A program made the translations under genes and the position numbers. A stretch of 64,000 nucleotides of DNA from an uncultured Bacteroidia bacterium. Its GTDB lineage: Bacteria; Bacteroidota; Bacteroidia; Bacteroidales; Prolixibacteraceae. Location: NCBI GenBank assembly GCA_903923905.1, contig CAIXZH010000115.1, positions 26,546 through 90,545 of the forward strand, given 5' to 3'. Positions 1 to 8,300 of the stretch are shown piece after piece. The notes under the pieces are model-generated. The model was not told the DNA's origin. It did no database searches and saw nothing but the letters and a program-made list of their open reading frames with translations. Position 1 is the first letter of the stretch. The number at the start of each line of letters is the position of its first letter.

Positions 1-261
1 CAGAATGCAGGTGAATTACTCGGCCGGTCACTGGCAGATACAGTACACTACCTTAGCCCGGAAGCCATCTTTCTGTTCGGAGGTGCAGCAGCAGCTGGTG
101 ATTATATTTTCAAACCAACCAAAGAGAGTCTCGAACGCTATGTGCTCCCAACCTTCCGTAATAAAGTTAAAATTCTCCCATCAAAACTAAAAGAGGGTTC
201 TGCCGCTATTGTTGGTGCAAGTGCCTTGGTTTGGAAGGAAATGGAGAAGAATCAAAATTAA
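1..261 (+). CDS. ROK-family sugar kinase (glucokinase-like), C-terminal end
   Basis: The first frame is open from base 1 to the stop at 259-261 and gives 86 residues; the gene begins outside the window. The segment AIFLFGGAAAAGDYIF matches the C-terminal region of ROK kinases (typically a phrase like 'vvlfGGla.aGd'), followed by the usual helix and an Ile-Val-Gly-Ala-Ser ending. ROK glucokinases phosphorylate glucose with ATP in the cytoplasm. The catalytic Asp and the zinc-binding cysteines would be upstream and cannot be checked, so the substrate is unproven. Confidence 0.75.
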   Translation, partial: QNAGELLGRSLADTVHYLSPEAIFLFGGAAAAGDYIFKPTKESLERYVLPTFRNKVKILPSKLKEGSAAIVGASALVWKEMEKNQN

Positions 262-289
262 GCGAAACTTAGTTTGCTTTTTTTATTGT

Positions 290-331
290 ATTGAATCCCC
301 TAATCAATTATCTTTGGTTGGGGGATTCAAT
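290..331 (+). other. Hairpin downstream of the ROK kinase gene
   Basis: ATTGAATCCCC (290-300) is the exact reverse complement of GGGGATTCAAT (321-331), an 11-bp stem with a 20-base loop, 29 bases past the ROK stop. The T-run lies before the stem rather than after it, so it is not a textbook terminator for the plus strand; it may be an mRNA 3'-end stabiliser. Confidence 0.45.
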
Positions 332-476
332 ATGAATGAGTGTTCTTAATCTGCAGACTTCGGAATTGGATACCAAAACGATTAAATCTTACATCAATTT
401 TGATTATCTTTAGTGCTCAAAAAATATTTAATTTAATTGCCATTTAATTCTTCACTTTTATATTAATCTCACTTCA

Positions 477-971
477 ATGAAACGAGTAATTCTGGTACGT
501 CATGCTAAAAGTGTCTCTCACGGCTATGATCAGGATTACGACCGCACCCTGACAGATAGAGGTGAAGAAGATGCCCATACCATCAGTCTGGAACTTCATA
601 AAATGGATATAAATCCTGATTTAATCATTGCCAGTCCTGCAGTAAGAACTGCGCAGACTGCACGAATTTATGCCGAAACGTTAGGATATCCTTTTAAGTC
701 CATTTTGTTCGAAAAGAAATTGTATAGCGGCAAAACATCCGAAAACTTCCTGGCTATGTTAAAAGAACTGGAAGATGAAAAAGAGACCGTAATTGTCTTC
801 GGACACAACCCAACCATCTATTATTATATGCATTTCCTGATACACAATTTTAACGATGATGTTCCCACCTGCTCAACTGTAGGAATTGATTTTGAGGTGG
901 ATAGCTGGAATAAATTAAAGGAAAGAGGCGGACAGATGGTTTTCAGGTTTATTCCTGATATGTTCAGTTGA
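477..971 (+). CDS. SixA-like histidine phosphatase family protein
   Basis: 164 residues, about the length of SixA-type phosphohistidine phosphatases. The phosphoacceptor motif is visible at the N-terminus (VRHAKS, residues 7-12, an RHG-type motif). The second conserved arginine region (SPAVRTAQTA) follows around residue 53, and the second histidine is in FGHNPTI near residue 107. In this superfamily the first His is transiently phosphorylated. SixA removes phosphate from HPt histidines in E. coli, but for Bacteroidetes homologues the substrate is not established. No signal peptide, so cytoplasmic. Stands alone between the ROK gene and a convergent OsmC gene. Confidence 0.85.
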   Translation: MKRVILVRHAKSVSHGYDQDYDRTLTDRGEEDAHTISLELHKMDINPDLIIASPAVRTAQTARIYAETLGYPFKSILFEKKLYSGKTSENFLAMLKELEDEKETVIVFGHNPTIYYYMHFLIHNFNDDVPTCSTVGIDFEVDSWNKLKERGGQMVFRFIPDMFS

Positions 972-996
972 ATGATATTGAAGAACTTAGAGATCC

Positions 997-1047
997 GTCT
1001 CTCCTTCTCTCAGTCTCTCCATCCTGAAGTCTCTCAGTCTCTCCATC
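997..1047. repeat. Pyrimidine-rich intergenic repeat (CTCAGTCTCTCC type), copy 1
   Basis: TCTCAGTCTCTCCATC occurs twice (1008-1023 and 1032-1047). GTCTCTCCTTCTCTC (997-1011) recurs exactly at 37344-37358. Both copies lie just behind a stop codon in intergenic DNA. Confidence 0.6.
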
Positions 1048-1056
1048 ATGGGAGCG

Positions 1057-1461
1057 TCACCAGTTAAACTTAACCGTCTGCTTTACATCGGGATGCAAGC
1101 TCAGAGCAACAGGACAGTTTTTCGTAACCGCCTCTAAGATTGCTTTATCTTTTTCGGAAAAATCATTCTTCGGAAATGTAAACTCTACAACGATTTCCCC
1201 AATACGACGTGGTTCCGCAGACATGTTTTTGGTTGTTTCAATAGATGTCCCTTTAAGATCAAGACCTTTGTCTCTGGCTTTAATTCCAATGATCGTCATC
1301 ATGCAATCGCTCAGCGCAGTAGCTACTAAATCGGTAGGAGAAAATGCCTCCCCTTTCCCTTGATTATCAACCGGAGCATCAGTAATAAGTTTTTGCCCGG
1401 AACGAATATGCTCATTTTCAGTCCGAAGTTCCCCAAGATAAATTGTACGAGACGTTGCCAT
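1057..1461 (-). CDS. OsmC family protein (peroxiredoxin-like)
   Basis: 134 residues from the ATG at 1461. A longer frame to 1590 exists but would overlap the divergent riboflavin synthase gene and adds no family-like sequence, so I chose the inner ATG (MATSRTIYLGEL). The OsmC/Ohr fold is recognisable: FSPTDLVATALSDCMMTI around residues 50-67 carries the first conserved Cys, and KNCPVALSLHPDV near the end carries the second. OsmC/Ohr proteins reduce organic hydroperoxides with this Cys pair in the cytoplasm; many Bacteroidetes members are functionally uncharacterised. Divergent from the riboflavin synthase gene with a 97-base spacer. Confidence 0.85.
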   Translation of the reverse strand: MATSRTIYLGELRTENEHIRSGQKLITDAPVDNQGKGEAFSPTDLVATALSDCMMTIIGIKARDKGLDLKGTSIETTKNMSAEPRRIGEIVVEFTFPKNDFSEKDKAILEAVTKNCPVALSLHPDVKQTVKFNW

Positions 1462-1558
1462 AAATAAAATATTTTGGGTGCAAGTTAATAAAAACTGTTT
1501 ATTCATCTTTGCCTTTAGAAAAGAGTTAACTTCGTATCCAAATTTTAAAGTATAGATC

Positions 1559-2161
1559 ATGTTTTCAGGAATTATTGAAGGAATGGGCACCGTAGTGGCT
1601 ATTGAAAAGGAACGTGAGAACGTTCATCTGACCTTAAACTGCGATTTTGTCGAAGAATTAAAAATCGATCAGAGTCTTTCCCATAATGGGGTATGTCTGA
1701 CTGTTGTGAAGAAAAACACTTCAACATATACGGTCACCGCCATTATGGAGACTTTGGCAAAATCAAACCTCGGATTACTTAAAGTTGGAGACAAGGTTAA
1801 CCTCGAACGCAGCATGATGATCAATGGTCGTCTGGATGGTCATATCGTTCAAGGTCATGTTGATCAGACTGCAATTTGTTCTAAAATTGAAGAATCAGAC
1901 GGAAGCTGGTATTTCACTTTTAATTATGACTTCGATTTGGACAAAGCACGGCAGGGATATATGACCGTAGAAAAAGGTTCGGCAACAGTGAATGGGGTAA
2001 GCCTGACTGTTGTAAACTCAAAGGACGATTCCTTTCAGGTTGCCATTATTCCGTATACCTACGAAAACACCAATTTTCACACATTCAACCAGGGGAGTGT
2101 GGTCAACCTTGAATTTGATATCATTGGAAAATATCTGAGCCGACTTGCAAGTTATAAATAG
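1559..2161 (+). CDS. ribE: Riboflavin synthase, alpha subunit
   Basis: 200 residues, the normal length. It begins with the family hallmark MFSGIIEGMGTV and contains two lumazine-binding barrels, roughly residues 1-90 and 95-190, each with a 'GVSLTVV/GVCLTVV' type strand (SHNGVCLTVV and TVNGVSLTVV). It dismutates two 6,7-dimethyl-8-ribityllumazine molecules to riboflavin and a pyrimidinedione, acting as a cytoplasmic homotrimer. No other rib genes are nearby, so riboflavin synthesis is dispersed here. Followed after 81 bases by the dipeptidase gene on the same strand. Confidence 0.95.
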   Translation: MFSGIIEGMGTVVAIEKERENVHLTLNCDFVEELKIDQSLSHNGVCLTVVKKNTSTYTVTAIMETLAKSNLGLLKVGDKVNLERSMMINGRLDGHIVQGHVDQTAICSKIEESDGSWYFTFNYDFDLDKARQGYMTVEKGSATVNGVSLTVVNSKDDSFQVAIIPYTYENTNFHTFNQGSVVNLEFDIIGKYLSRLASYK

Positions 2162-2242
2162 CCAAAAGTTTAAGGGGAAAGGATTCATCTTGTATTCCGG
2201 AAGATATATGGATATAATATTGATTACCAATCTTTTTAATTA

Positions 2243-3472
2243 ATGAAAACGCTATTGTTTTTGGTTTTTATAATAATATTCTCTGCAACTTTCCAGCCTG
2301 AAAGGGAAGAAACCTTCGCTCAGAAGGCCACCCGCATTCACAAAGCAATTCTGACAATCGACACTCACTGTGATACTCCGATGAATTTGACCAGATCGGA
2401 ATTTAATCTGGCTGAACGACATGATGCTAAAACTACCGGAACTAAGGTAGATTTTCCAAGAATGAAGGAAGGGGGACTCGATGCCACTTTTTTTGCAGTC
2501 TTCCTAAGCCAGGGGCCTAGAAATGAGAGTGGACATTCCCTCGCCAATAGAAAAGCGTTTGAAATTTTAAAGTCAATTTATAAAGGGGTTGAGTCATCTC
2601 CCAACCTTGCACAAATAGCCCGCACTCCTGAGGACGCCTACACGCTGAAAACGCAAGGGAAACGGGCTATTTTTATTGGGATGGAAAATGGGTACCCCAT
2701 TGGACACGATTTGTCAATGATTGAAAAATTTTGGAATCTGGGGGTCCGTTACATTACCCTCTGCCATACTTCGAACAACGATATCTGTGATTCTTCCACA
2801 GACAAAAAAGGGGCAGAATACAATGGATTATCCCCTTTTGGCGTCGAAGTAGTCAGGGAGATGAACCGCGTAGGGATGATGGTTGATGTTTCACATATTT
2901 CTGATTCATCACTTTACCATGTCCTGAGAATAACTAAACTGCCGGTAATTGCAAGTCACTCGTGTTCCCGGGCACTGTGTGATAATCCAAGAAACCTGAC
3001 AGATGACGGTCTGCGTGCTGTAGCCAAAAACGGTGGCGTCATTCAAATGTGCATCCTTTCCGATTATGTGAAAACACCCGATCCAAACCCGGCGCGTGAC
3101 TCCGCCAAAGCAGTGGTTCGGCGAAAGTACAATGACTTTACCAGGCTTTCGCCTGAGGAGGAGAGATCTGCCTGGGATGAAATGCGTGAAGTTTCAAAAA
3201 AGTTCCCTCAGCATCTTGCAACAATTAAAGATGTTGTCAATCATATAGATCATATTGTGAAGATTGCCGGTATTGACCATGTGGGTATTGGAACCGATTT
3301 TGACGGAGGTGGGGAAGTCTCCGGATGTTTTGACGTTTCTGAAATGGGAAATATAACCCTCGAACTGGTAAAACGGGGATATGATGAAGAACAGATCCGA
3401 AAAATCTGGGGGGGTAATCTTATGCGGGTATTTACAGCAGTCCTGAATAGTGCTGAGACAAAATTGCATTAG
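2243..3472 (+). CDS. Membrane dipeptidase (renal dipeptidase), peptidase family M19
   Basis: 409 residues with an N-terminal hydrophobic signal segment (residues 1-18). The metal-site elements of M19 are all visible: DTHCDTP (His-x-Asp-type motif, about residue 40), GMENG (bridging Glu, about 148), DVSHISD (about 215), ASHSCSRALC (about 236) and GIGTDFDGGG (about 350). The family hydrolyses dipeptides, including some with a D-residue at the C-terminus, with two zinc ions. Export to the periplasm is predicted, consistent with use of extracellular peptides. No specific partner gene adjacent. Confidence 0.93.
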   Translation: MKTLLFLVFIIIFSATFQPEREETFAQKATRIHKAILTIDTHCDTPMNLTRSEFNLAERHDAKTTGTKVDFPRMKEGGLDATFFAVFLSQGPRNESGHSLANRKAFEILKSIYKGVESSPNLAQIARTPEDAYTLKTQGKRAIFIGMENGYPIGHDLSMIEKFWNLGVRYITLCHTSNNDICDSSTDKKGAEYNGLSPFGVEVVREMNRVGMMVDVSHISDSSLYHVLRITKLPVIASHSCSRALCDNPRNLTDDGLRAVAKNGGVIQMCILSDYVKTPDPNPARDSAKAVVRRKYNDFTRLSPEEERSAWDEMREVSKKFPQHLATIKDVVNHIDHIVKIAGIDHVGIGTDFDGGGEVSGCFDVSEMGNITLELVKRGYDEEQIRKIWGGNLMRVFTAVLNSAETKLH

Positions 3473-3480
3473 CTAATCGT

Positions 3481-3690
3481 TTAAATATCTGCCTTATATT
3501 CGAGTATATCTCCGGGTTGACATTCAAGAACTTTACAAATAGATTCGAGTGTATCAAACCTTACCCCTTTTGCTTTGCCAGTTTTTAAAATTGACAGGTT
3601 TACTGTTGTCAGCCCAACACGCTGTGAAAGTTCATTTAATGACATCTTCCGCTTTGCCATCATAACGTCCAAGTTGATTATTATGGCCAT
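3481..3690 (-). CDS. Small XRE-family HTH regulator (YozG-like)
   Basis: 69 residues made almost entirely of one helix-turn-helix domain: AKRKMSLNELSQRVGLT is the first half and TGKAKGVRFDTLESICKVL the second, ending in QPGDILEYKAD as in other small Cro/CI-like regulators. It starts two bases after the stop of the upstream DUF2975 gene (3693), so the two are co-transcribed. This pairing of a DUF2975 membrane protein with a tiny XRE regulator is common in Firmicutes and Bacteroidetes; the signal sensed is unknown. Confidence 0.88.
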   Translation of the reverse strand: MAIIINLDVMMAKRKMSLNELSQRVGLTTVNLSILKTGKAKGVRFDTLESICKVLECQPGDILEYKADI

Positions 3691-3692
3691 AA

Positions 3693-4238
3693 CTAAATAA
3701 ATGATTCGTTTTCCTTTTTAACCTCCAGGGCAGAGGTTAAAAATTGCTTAACTGCCCATAAAATTGCAGCCAGCAACAAATATATGGTTTGAGGACTATT
3801 GAATATCAGAAGACGTGTAAACGACCTAAATAACAGATTTACAATACTCACCATCGAAGTCCATTCGCCGATGTGTATCTCACCAAAATTATTAATTATA
3901 ATTTTGACTCCCCCCAAAAAGGCAAGACCTAAACACGACCAGATTATACCATTCAAAACGGTTAGGCTATCCGAATCAAAATACCCGGTTCGCTGATATT
4001 TCCGGAACAACCGGATCAGCAACCATGACACGTAGAGGAAAACCAGGTTACTGCAAATTTGAGCAATAAACCAAACCGAAGGTATTTCACCAATGGGAAC
4101 CGTGTAATGATTATCGGGATTGAGCAAAAACGGGATAAACCACCTGGTGTGATATACTAACGCCAGACCGGAGAAATAAATAGTCACCCACAAAACCAAT
4201 TTAATGACGGCTATTTTGGATAATCGAACCTTGAACAT
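3693..4238 (-). CDS. DUF2975 family membrane protein
   Basis: 181 residues with four predicted membrane helices (about residues 12-30, 50-75, 95-115, 150-170), the layout of DUF2975 proteins. The conserved RLFRKYQRTGYFDSDSL segment between helices 2 and 3 (about 76-95) resembles the family's 'l..f..gk.F' loop. First gene of a two-gene operon with the small XRE regulator. By analogy with other membrane-protein/XRE pairs it may tether or modulate the regulator, but this is inference. Confidence 0.75.
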   Translation of the reverse strand: MFKVRLSKIAVIKLVLWVTIYFSGLALVYHTRWFIPFLLNPDNHYTVPIGEIPSVWFIAQICSNLVFLYVSWLLIRLFRKYQRTGYFDSDSLTVLNGIIWSCLGLAFLGGVKIIINNFGEIHIGEWTSMVSIVNLLFRSFTRLLIFNSPQTIYLLLAAILWAVKQFLTSALEVKKENESFI

Positions 4239-4370
4239 GGGAATAACACTTAAATATTATTCCGCAAATGTAATCCATTTTTTGAATAAACACAGATATA
4301 ATTATCGTTTTATTTTAATATTTAAAAATTAAACGATAAATACAACGATCAGTTTGAATGTAGGCCAGAA

Positions 4371-5354
4371 TTAATTGGCAGACATCCAAAACCCGGCTGC
4401 TGGATCCTTTTTGCGCAAGGATGACAATGCAGTTATGGCTTCGCTTTTGTCTGCATAGGATTGAACAATGACCAAAAACGCACCTTTTGGCAAAATCTTA
4501 AGTTCTGATTTAAATCCATCTGACTTAAGCTTCTCCAGAAGTTTATCGGCATTCTCTCTCTGCTTAAAGCATCCGCCAATTAACCGGTATCTGGAATTGG
4601 GTTGAACAGCAATTTGGTTAGTTTGCACCTGACTTATTCCGGATTTAGATGCAATTGCATTGGTCTTATTAATGACGGATTTATCGGAATGATCAGGTTC
4701 GATTTTGATAGCTGGTGCCGGAACTACAGGACTATTTAGCGGGATTGAAGCCGTACTTGAGGTTTGTATCGCAGAATTTGATTGGTTGATCCACGAATAC
4801 TTTGAGACAGGGACAAAAATCAATGCCAGTAAGATTGGGATTCCGATAGCCAAAGCCTTGACCTTTCTTGAGCTGAAAACAGGACGGACTGCCTCTTTAT
4901 TATTGAAAAGCCTATGGGAAGGTGTAATCTCTGTTCTTTCGAGCTGTGGAAATTGAAATCCTTCCATCCCATAGGCTTCCAGTAAAAAATTTTCATGCAT
5001 TTCAGGTTCAAAGATCAATTTTTCATTCCGGTCAAATTGAAGGGAACCAATATCTTGAAATTCTATTTTTTCTCCATTTTCAAGTCTGGACCACACTTCG
5101 TCCACAAATTCAGAAATGATCTGACGGGCTTCCATATAACCAATGCCTTCGGTCTCTGAAATATAATTTACCAGCAATCCGTCGTTTTTACTCAGCTTTC
5201 CGGTAAAAATGATCTCCTTAACTGGGGGATTAAAACTATTACTGGCAAGATCCATCTCTGCCGGACGATAATTGGTAACAAAACCACCAAGATCCGGAAC
5301 TATCACACAATCATGTAACCGCAATAATTCTACTAAATAAAATGCAATATCCAT
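4371..5354 (-). CDS. HU-like (CCDC81-type) / SPOR domain membrane protein
   Basis: 327 residues. The N-terminal half (about 1-140) matches the tandem HU-like domains called HU-CCDC81 in Bacteroidetes; LLRLHDCVIVPDLGGFVTNY is typical. A single membrane helix follows (about residues 166-184, ALAIGIPILLALIFVPVS), then a Ser/Thr/Pro-rich linker and a C-terminal SPOR domain (about 250-325, starting YRLIGGCFKQRENADKLL). SPOR domains bind denuded septal peptidoglycan, so the protein would have a cytoplasmic HU-like end and a periplasmic glycan-binding end. A role linking division or cell wall to the nucleoid is plausible but unproven. Monocistronic; 153 bases upstream of divergent galE. Confidence 0.85.
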   Translation of the reverse strand: MDIAFYLVELLRLHDCVIVPDLGGFVTNYRPAEMDLASNSFNPPVKEIIFTGKLSKNDGLLVNYISETEGIGYMEARQIISEFVDEVWSRLENGEKIEFQDIGSLQFDRNEKLIFEPEMHENFLLEAYGMEGFQFPQLERTEITPSHRLFNNKEAVRPVFSSRKVKALAIGIPILLALIFVPVSKYSWINQSNSAIQTSSTASIPLNSPVVPAPAIKIEPDHSDKSVINKTNAIASKSGISQVQTNQIAVQPNSRYRLIGGCFKQRENADKLLEKLKSDGFKSELKILPKGAFLVIVQSYADKSEAITALSSLRKKDPAAGFWMSAN

Positions 5355-5507
5355 AGCCTGCTATTTTCGAAGAATCAAAAATAAGGAAAAATAGGGTTAT
5401 TGACGAGTTTCAGGAGAAAAATAACAGCATCTTTTCTAAATTCATGAAATCAAAGGATATACACCAAATAAATAATCTTAATTTTGATTTCATATAAACT
5501 TGAAAAT

Positions 5508-6536
5508 ATGGGACGACAAGTATTGGTTACAGGTGGAACAGGATACATTGGATCACACACTGTTGTGGAGCTGCAAGCCGTTGGATTTGAAGTGATAATC
5601 ATCGATGATTTATCCAACTCGACTGCTGATGTAGTTGATAATATTGAAAGAATAAGCGGAATCAGGCCGGTTTTTGAAGAATTTAATCTGTTGGATTTGG
5701 GACGGCTGGAAACTTTTTTCGAGAAATATAGAGGGATTGAGGCAATTATCCATTTTGCAGCCTTCAAATCTGTAGGAGAATCTGTCGAAAAACCGCTCTA
5801 CTACTACCGCAACAATTTGGTTTCATTGATGAATATTCTGGATTGCATGTCAAAATATAATGTTCCGAACCTGGTATTCTCATCCTCATGCACAGTTTAT
5901 GGTCAACCTGATCAATTACCTGTCACTGAGAATACCCCGAAGAAAGATGCTGAATCGCCTTATGGAAATACCAAGGCAATCAGCGAAGAGATTCTCCGCG
6001 ATGTTGTTAAAGTTGCACGTGAACTGAATGTTATTGCCCTGCGCTATTTTAATCCTATCGGTGCCCACCCGTCAGCCCTGATTGGTGAACTTCCTCGTGG
6101 TATCCCTAATAACCTAGTGCCATTTATCACTCAGACAGCCGCAGGAATTCGTCAGCAGCTAAGCGTCTTCGGCGACGATTATAACACCACGGATGGCAGT
6201 TGTGTCCGGGATTATATCAATGTTGTCGATCTGGCCAAAGCCCATGTAATCGCCATTAACCGGCTAATTACCAGCATTAATATTGATCGTTACGAATTTT
6301 TTAATATTGGAACAGGTAAGGGCGCTTCAGTTCTGGAAGTCGTTAAAACCTTTGAGGAGGCAACCGGAGTGAAATTAAATTACAAAATAGTTGACCGACG
6401 TCCGGGAGACGTGGAAAAGATTTATGCTGATACTACGATCGCTAATACAGTCCTTGGATGGAAAGCACAAACCTCGTTATACGATACCCTGCTATCAGCC
6501 TGGAATTGGGAAAAAAGGATTAGAAATATTGATTAA
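5508..6536 (+). CDS. galE: UDP-glucose 4-epimerase
   Basis: 342 residues from the ATG at 5508; an upstream in-frame ATG (5484) adds only 8 residues of non-family sequence. Extended SDR fold: TGGTGYIGSHT is the NAD-binding glycine motif, SSSCTVYG supplies the catalytic Ser/Thr, YGNTK (about residue 150) holds the catalytic Tyr and Lys, and ALRYFNPIGAHPS and RDYINVVDLA are typical of GalE. It interconverts UDP-glucose and UDP-galactose, feeding LPS/exopolysaccharide synthesis and galactose use. It sits 41 bases ahead of the rfbB-like gene, suggesting a nucleotide-sugar pair. Confidence 0.93.
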   Translation: MGRQVLVTGGTGYIGSHTVVELQAVGFEVIIIDDLSNSTADVVDNIERISGIRPVFEEFNLLDLGRLETFFEKYRGIEAIIHFAAFKSVGESVEKPLYYYRNNLVSLMNILDCMSKYNVPNLVFSSSCTVYGQPDQLPVTENTPKKDAESPYGNTKAISEEILRDVVKVARELNVIALRYFNPIGAHPSALIGELPRGIPNNLVPFITQTAAGIRQQLSVFGDDYNTTDGSCVRDYINVVDLAKAHVIAINRLITSINIDRYEFFNIGTGKGASVLEVVKTFEEATGVKLNYKIVDRRPGDVEKIYADTTIANTVLGWKAQTSLYDTLLSAWNWEKRIRNID

Positions 6537-6577
6537 CATATTGATTCACTGTATTTTCACATAATTTAATTAAAAAA

Positions 6578-7630
6578 ATGAAAACATTACTAATCACAGG
6601 GGGTGCAGGATTTATCGGCTCACATGTTGTACGAAGATTTGTGAATAAATATCCTGAATATAAGATTGTTAATCTTGATGTTTTAACCTATGCCGGGAAT
6701 CTCGAAAACCTCAGGGATATCGACTCGCGTTCAAATTATGAATTTGTAAAAGCAGACATCAATGATAGCGCAGTGATAACCAATCTCTTTGAAAAGTATC
6801 AGTTTGACGGTGTTCTACACCTTGCCGCTGAATCGCATGTTGACCGTTCAATCGCTGATCCTATGGCATTTATAATGACTAATATTGTAGGCACGGTAAA
6901 TCTGTTGAATGCCGCCCGTAAAATCTGGAAAGCTGGCAGTGAAGGTCATCGGTTTTATCATATTTCAACAGACGAAGTTTATGGTTCTTTGGGTGAATCA
7001 GGTCTTTTCCTGGAAACAACTTCATATGATCCTCACAGCCCCTATTCTGCCTCCAAAGCTAGTTCTGACCATTTGGTAAGAGCCTACCACGACACCTATA
7101 AATTACCGATTGTGATCACAAACTGCTCAAATAACTACGGTCCAAATCAATTTCCGGAGAAGCTTATTCCATTAGCAATTCATAACATTAGTCAAAACAA
7201 GCCTATCCCAATCTATGGGAAAGGGGAGAATATCAGGGACTGGCTATACGTGGAGGATCATGCTGCCGCCATTGATCTGGTTTTCCATCTAGGTAAAGAT
7301 GGTGAAACTTACAATATCGGAGGCCATAATGAATGGACCAATATATCCTTAATTAAGCAGTTATGCTTAACAATGGATAAAAAACTTGGACGCGAGCCCG
7401 GAACAAGTGAAAAATTAATTACCTATGTTAAAGACCGTGCAGGTCACGACTTGAGGTATGCAATTGATTCTTCAAAAATCCAGCAGGAACTGGGCTGGGC
7501 ACCTTCGCTTCAGTTTGAGGAAGGAATTGAAAAGACAGTCGACTGGTACCTGGCTAATACCGAATGGCTTGAAAATGTTGCTTCAGGTGCTTACGAAAAA
7601 TATTATGAAAAACAGTACGTTTCGAGATAA
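6578..7630 (+). CDS. rfbB: dTDP-glucose 4,6-dehydratase
   Basis: 350 residues of extended SDR fold with the RfbB hallmarks: TGGAGFIGSHVV, HLAAESHVDRSI, STDEVYGSL (the Asp-Glu pair that catalyses dehydration), YSASKASSDH (catalytic Tyr/Lys) and ITNCSNNYGPNQFPEKLIP. It converts dTDP-glucose to dTDP-4-keto-6-deoxyglucose, the entry to dTDP-rhamnose and other deoxysugars for surface polysaccharides. The usual partners rfbA, rfbC and rfbD are not in this window. Immediately downstream of galE on the same strand. Confidence 0.93.
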   Translation: MKTLLITGGAGFIGSHVVRRFVNKYPEYKIVNLDVLTYAGNLENLRDIDSRSNYEFVKADINDSAVITNLFEKYQFDGVLHLAAESHVDRSIADPMAFIMTNIVGTVNLLNAARKIWKAGSEGHRFYHISTDEVYGSLGESGLFLETTSYDPHSPYSASKASSDHLVRAYHDTYKLPIVITNCSNNYGPNQFPEKLIPLAIHNISQNKPIPIYGKGENIRDWLYVEDHAAAIDLVFHLGKDGETYNIGGHNEWTNISLIKQLCLTMDKKLGREPGTSEKLITYVKDRAGHDLRYAIDSSKIQQELGWAPSLQFEEGIEKTVDWYLANTEWLENVASGAYEKYYEKQYVSR

Positions 7631-7692
7631 TCAGGATTTCCAAAATAGCAGAGAGGTTGTTTCAGGACTAAAATAAGTATGATATGTCTGCA

Positions 7693-8148
7693 TCAATCAT
7701 CAAAAAGAGAGGACTCTTTAAAGGGTAAATGGTGAAAATTCAGAAACTCCAGGTATTCCTCCTGAAAAGTTTTTTTCCAGTGATATTGCTCCTGATTTTG
7801 GATATAGAGCAACGTACTGTCAAGTTGCGATCGGCTGATGGAAAAAGCGGCAAATCCGGCTGACCAGCTAAATGAACGAAGTATTTCGAAGTTTTGCCTT
7901 AACCAGGTGGTTGAGCTCTGTTTAATAGGTATAATCGCCGATTCTACTGAAAGTTTAGTTGGAAGAGACAATAAAAAGTGGATGTGATTTTCAGTTCCTC
8001 CAAGTGCAACCAGGATCATTCCTTTGGACTTGGCAACAGCTGAAAGGTAGGCTGAGAGTTGACTGCGGATCTCAGCAGTAAGAAAGTTCTTCTGATGATA
8101 AGTCCCTATCACCACATGCATAAGACAACTGATGAACTCCTTTGACAT
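7693..8148 (-). CDS. IS200/IS605-type Y1 (HUH) transposase
   Basis: 151 residues, the normal size for a single-domain Y1 transposase, with no internal stop. The HUH motif is His55-Ile-His57 in TENHIHFLL, and the catalytic tyrosine is Tyr115 in LLYIQNQEQYH, followed by the usual FQEEY helix. These enzymes move single-stranded DNA by Tyr-mediated cleavage at subterminal hairpins. I could not find matching left- and right-end hairpins, and no TnpB is present, so it may be a lone or domesticated (RAYT-like) copy. Several REP-like palindromes occur in this window (40243, 44489, 48645, 63721). Confidence 0.9.
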   Translation of the reverse strand: MSKEFISCLMHVVIGTYHQKNFLTAEIRSQLSAYLSAVAKSKGMILVALGGTENHIHFLLSLPTKLSVESAIIPIKQSSTTWLRQNFEILRSFSWSAGFAAFSISRSQLDSTLLYIQNQEQYHWKKTFQEEYLEFLNFHHLPFKESSLFDD

Positions 8149-8300
8149 AAAATTTGAAGATTTTGGATACCAAAAACTTATTGTTAATTCTAATTTTCCG
8201 AATCCACGAATAGAAGAGATAAAATTACAAAGAATATTTTAGGTTTAAAGGGGACGCGACTGATTACACTAGTTTAAAAATAAAAACACATTTTGAAAAA

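Noticed and set aside
1462..1590. N-terminal extension of the OsmC frame
   Set aside because: Overlaps the divergent riboflavin synthase start and has no OsmC-like sequence; the ATG at 1461 fits the family.
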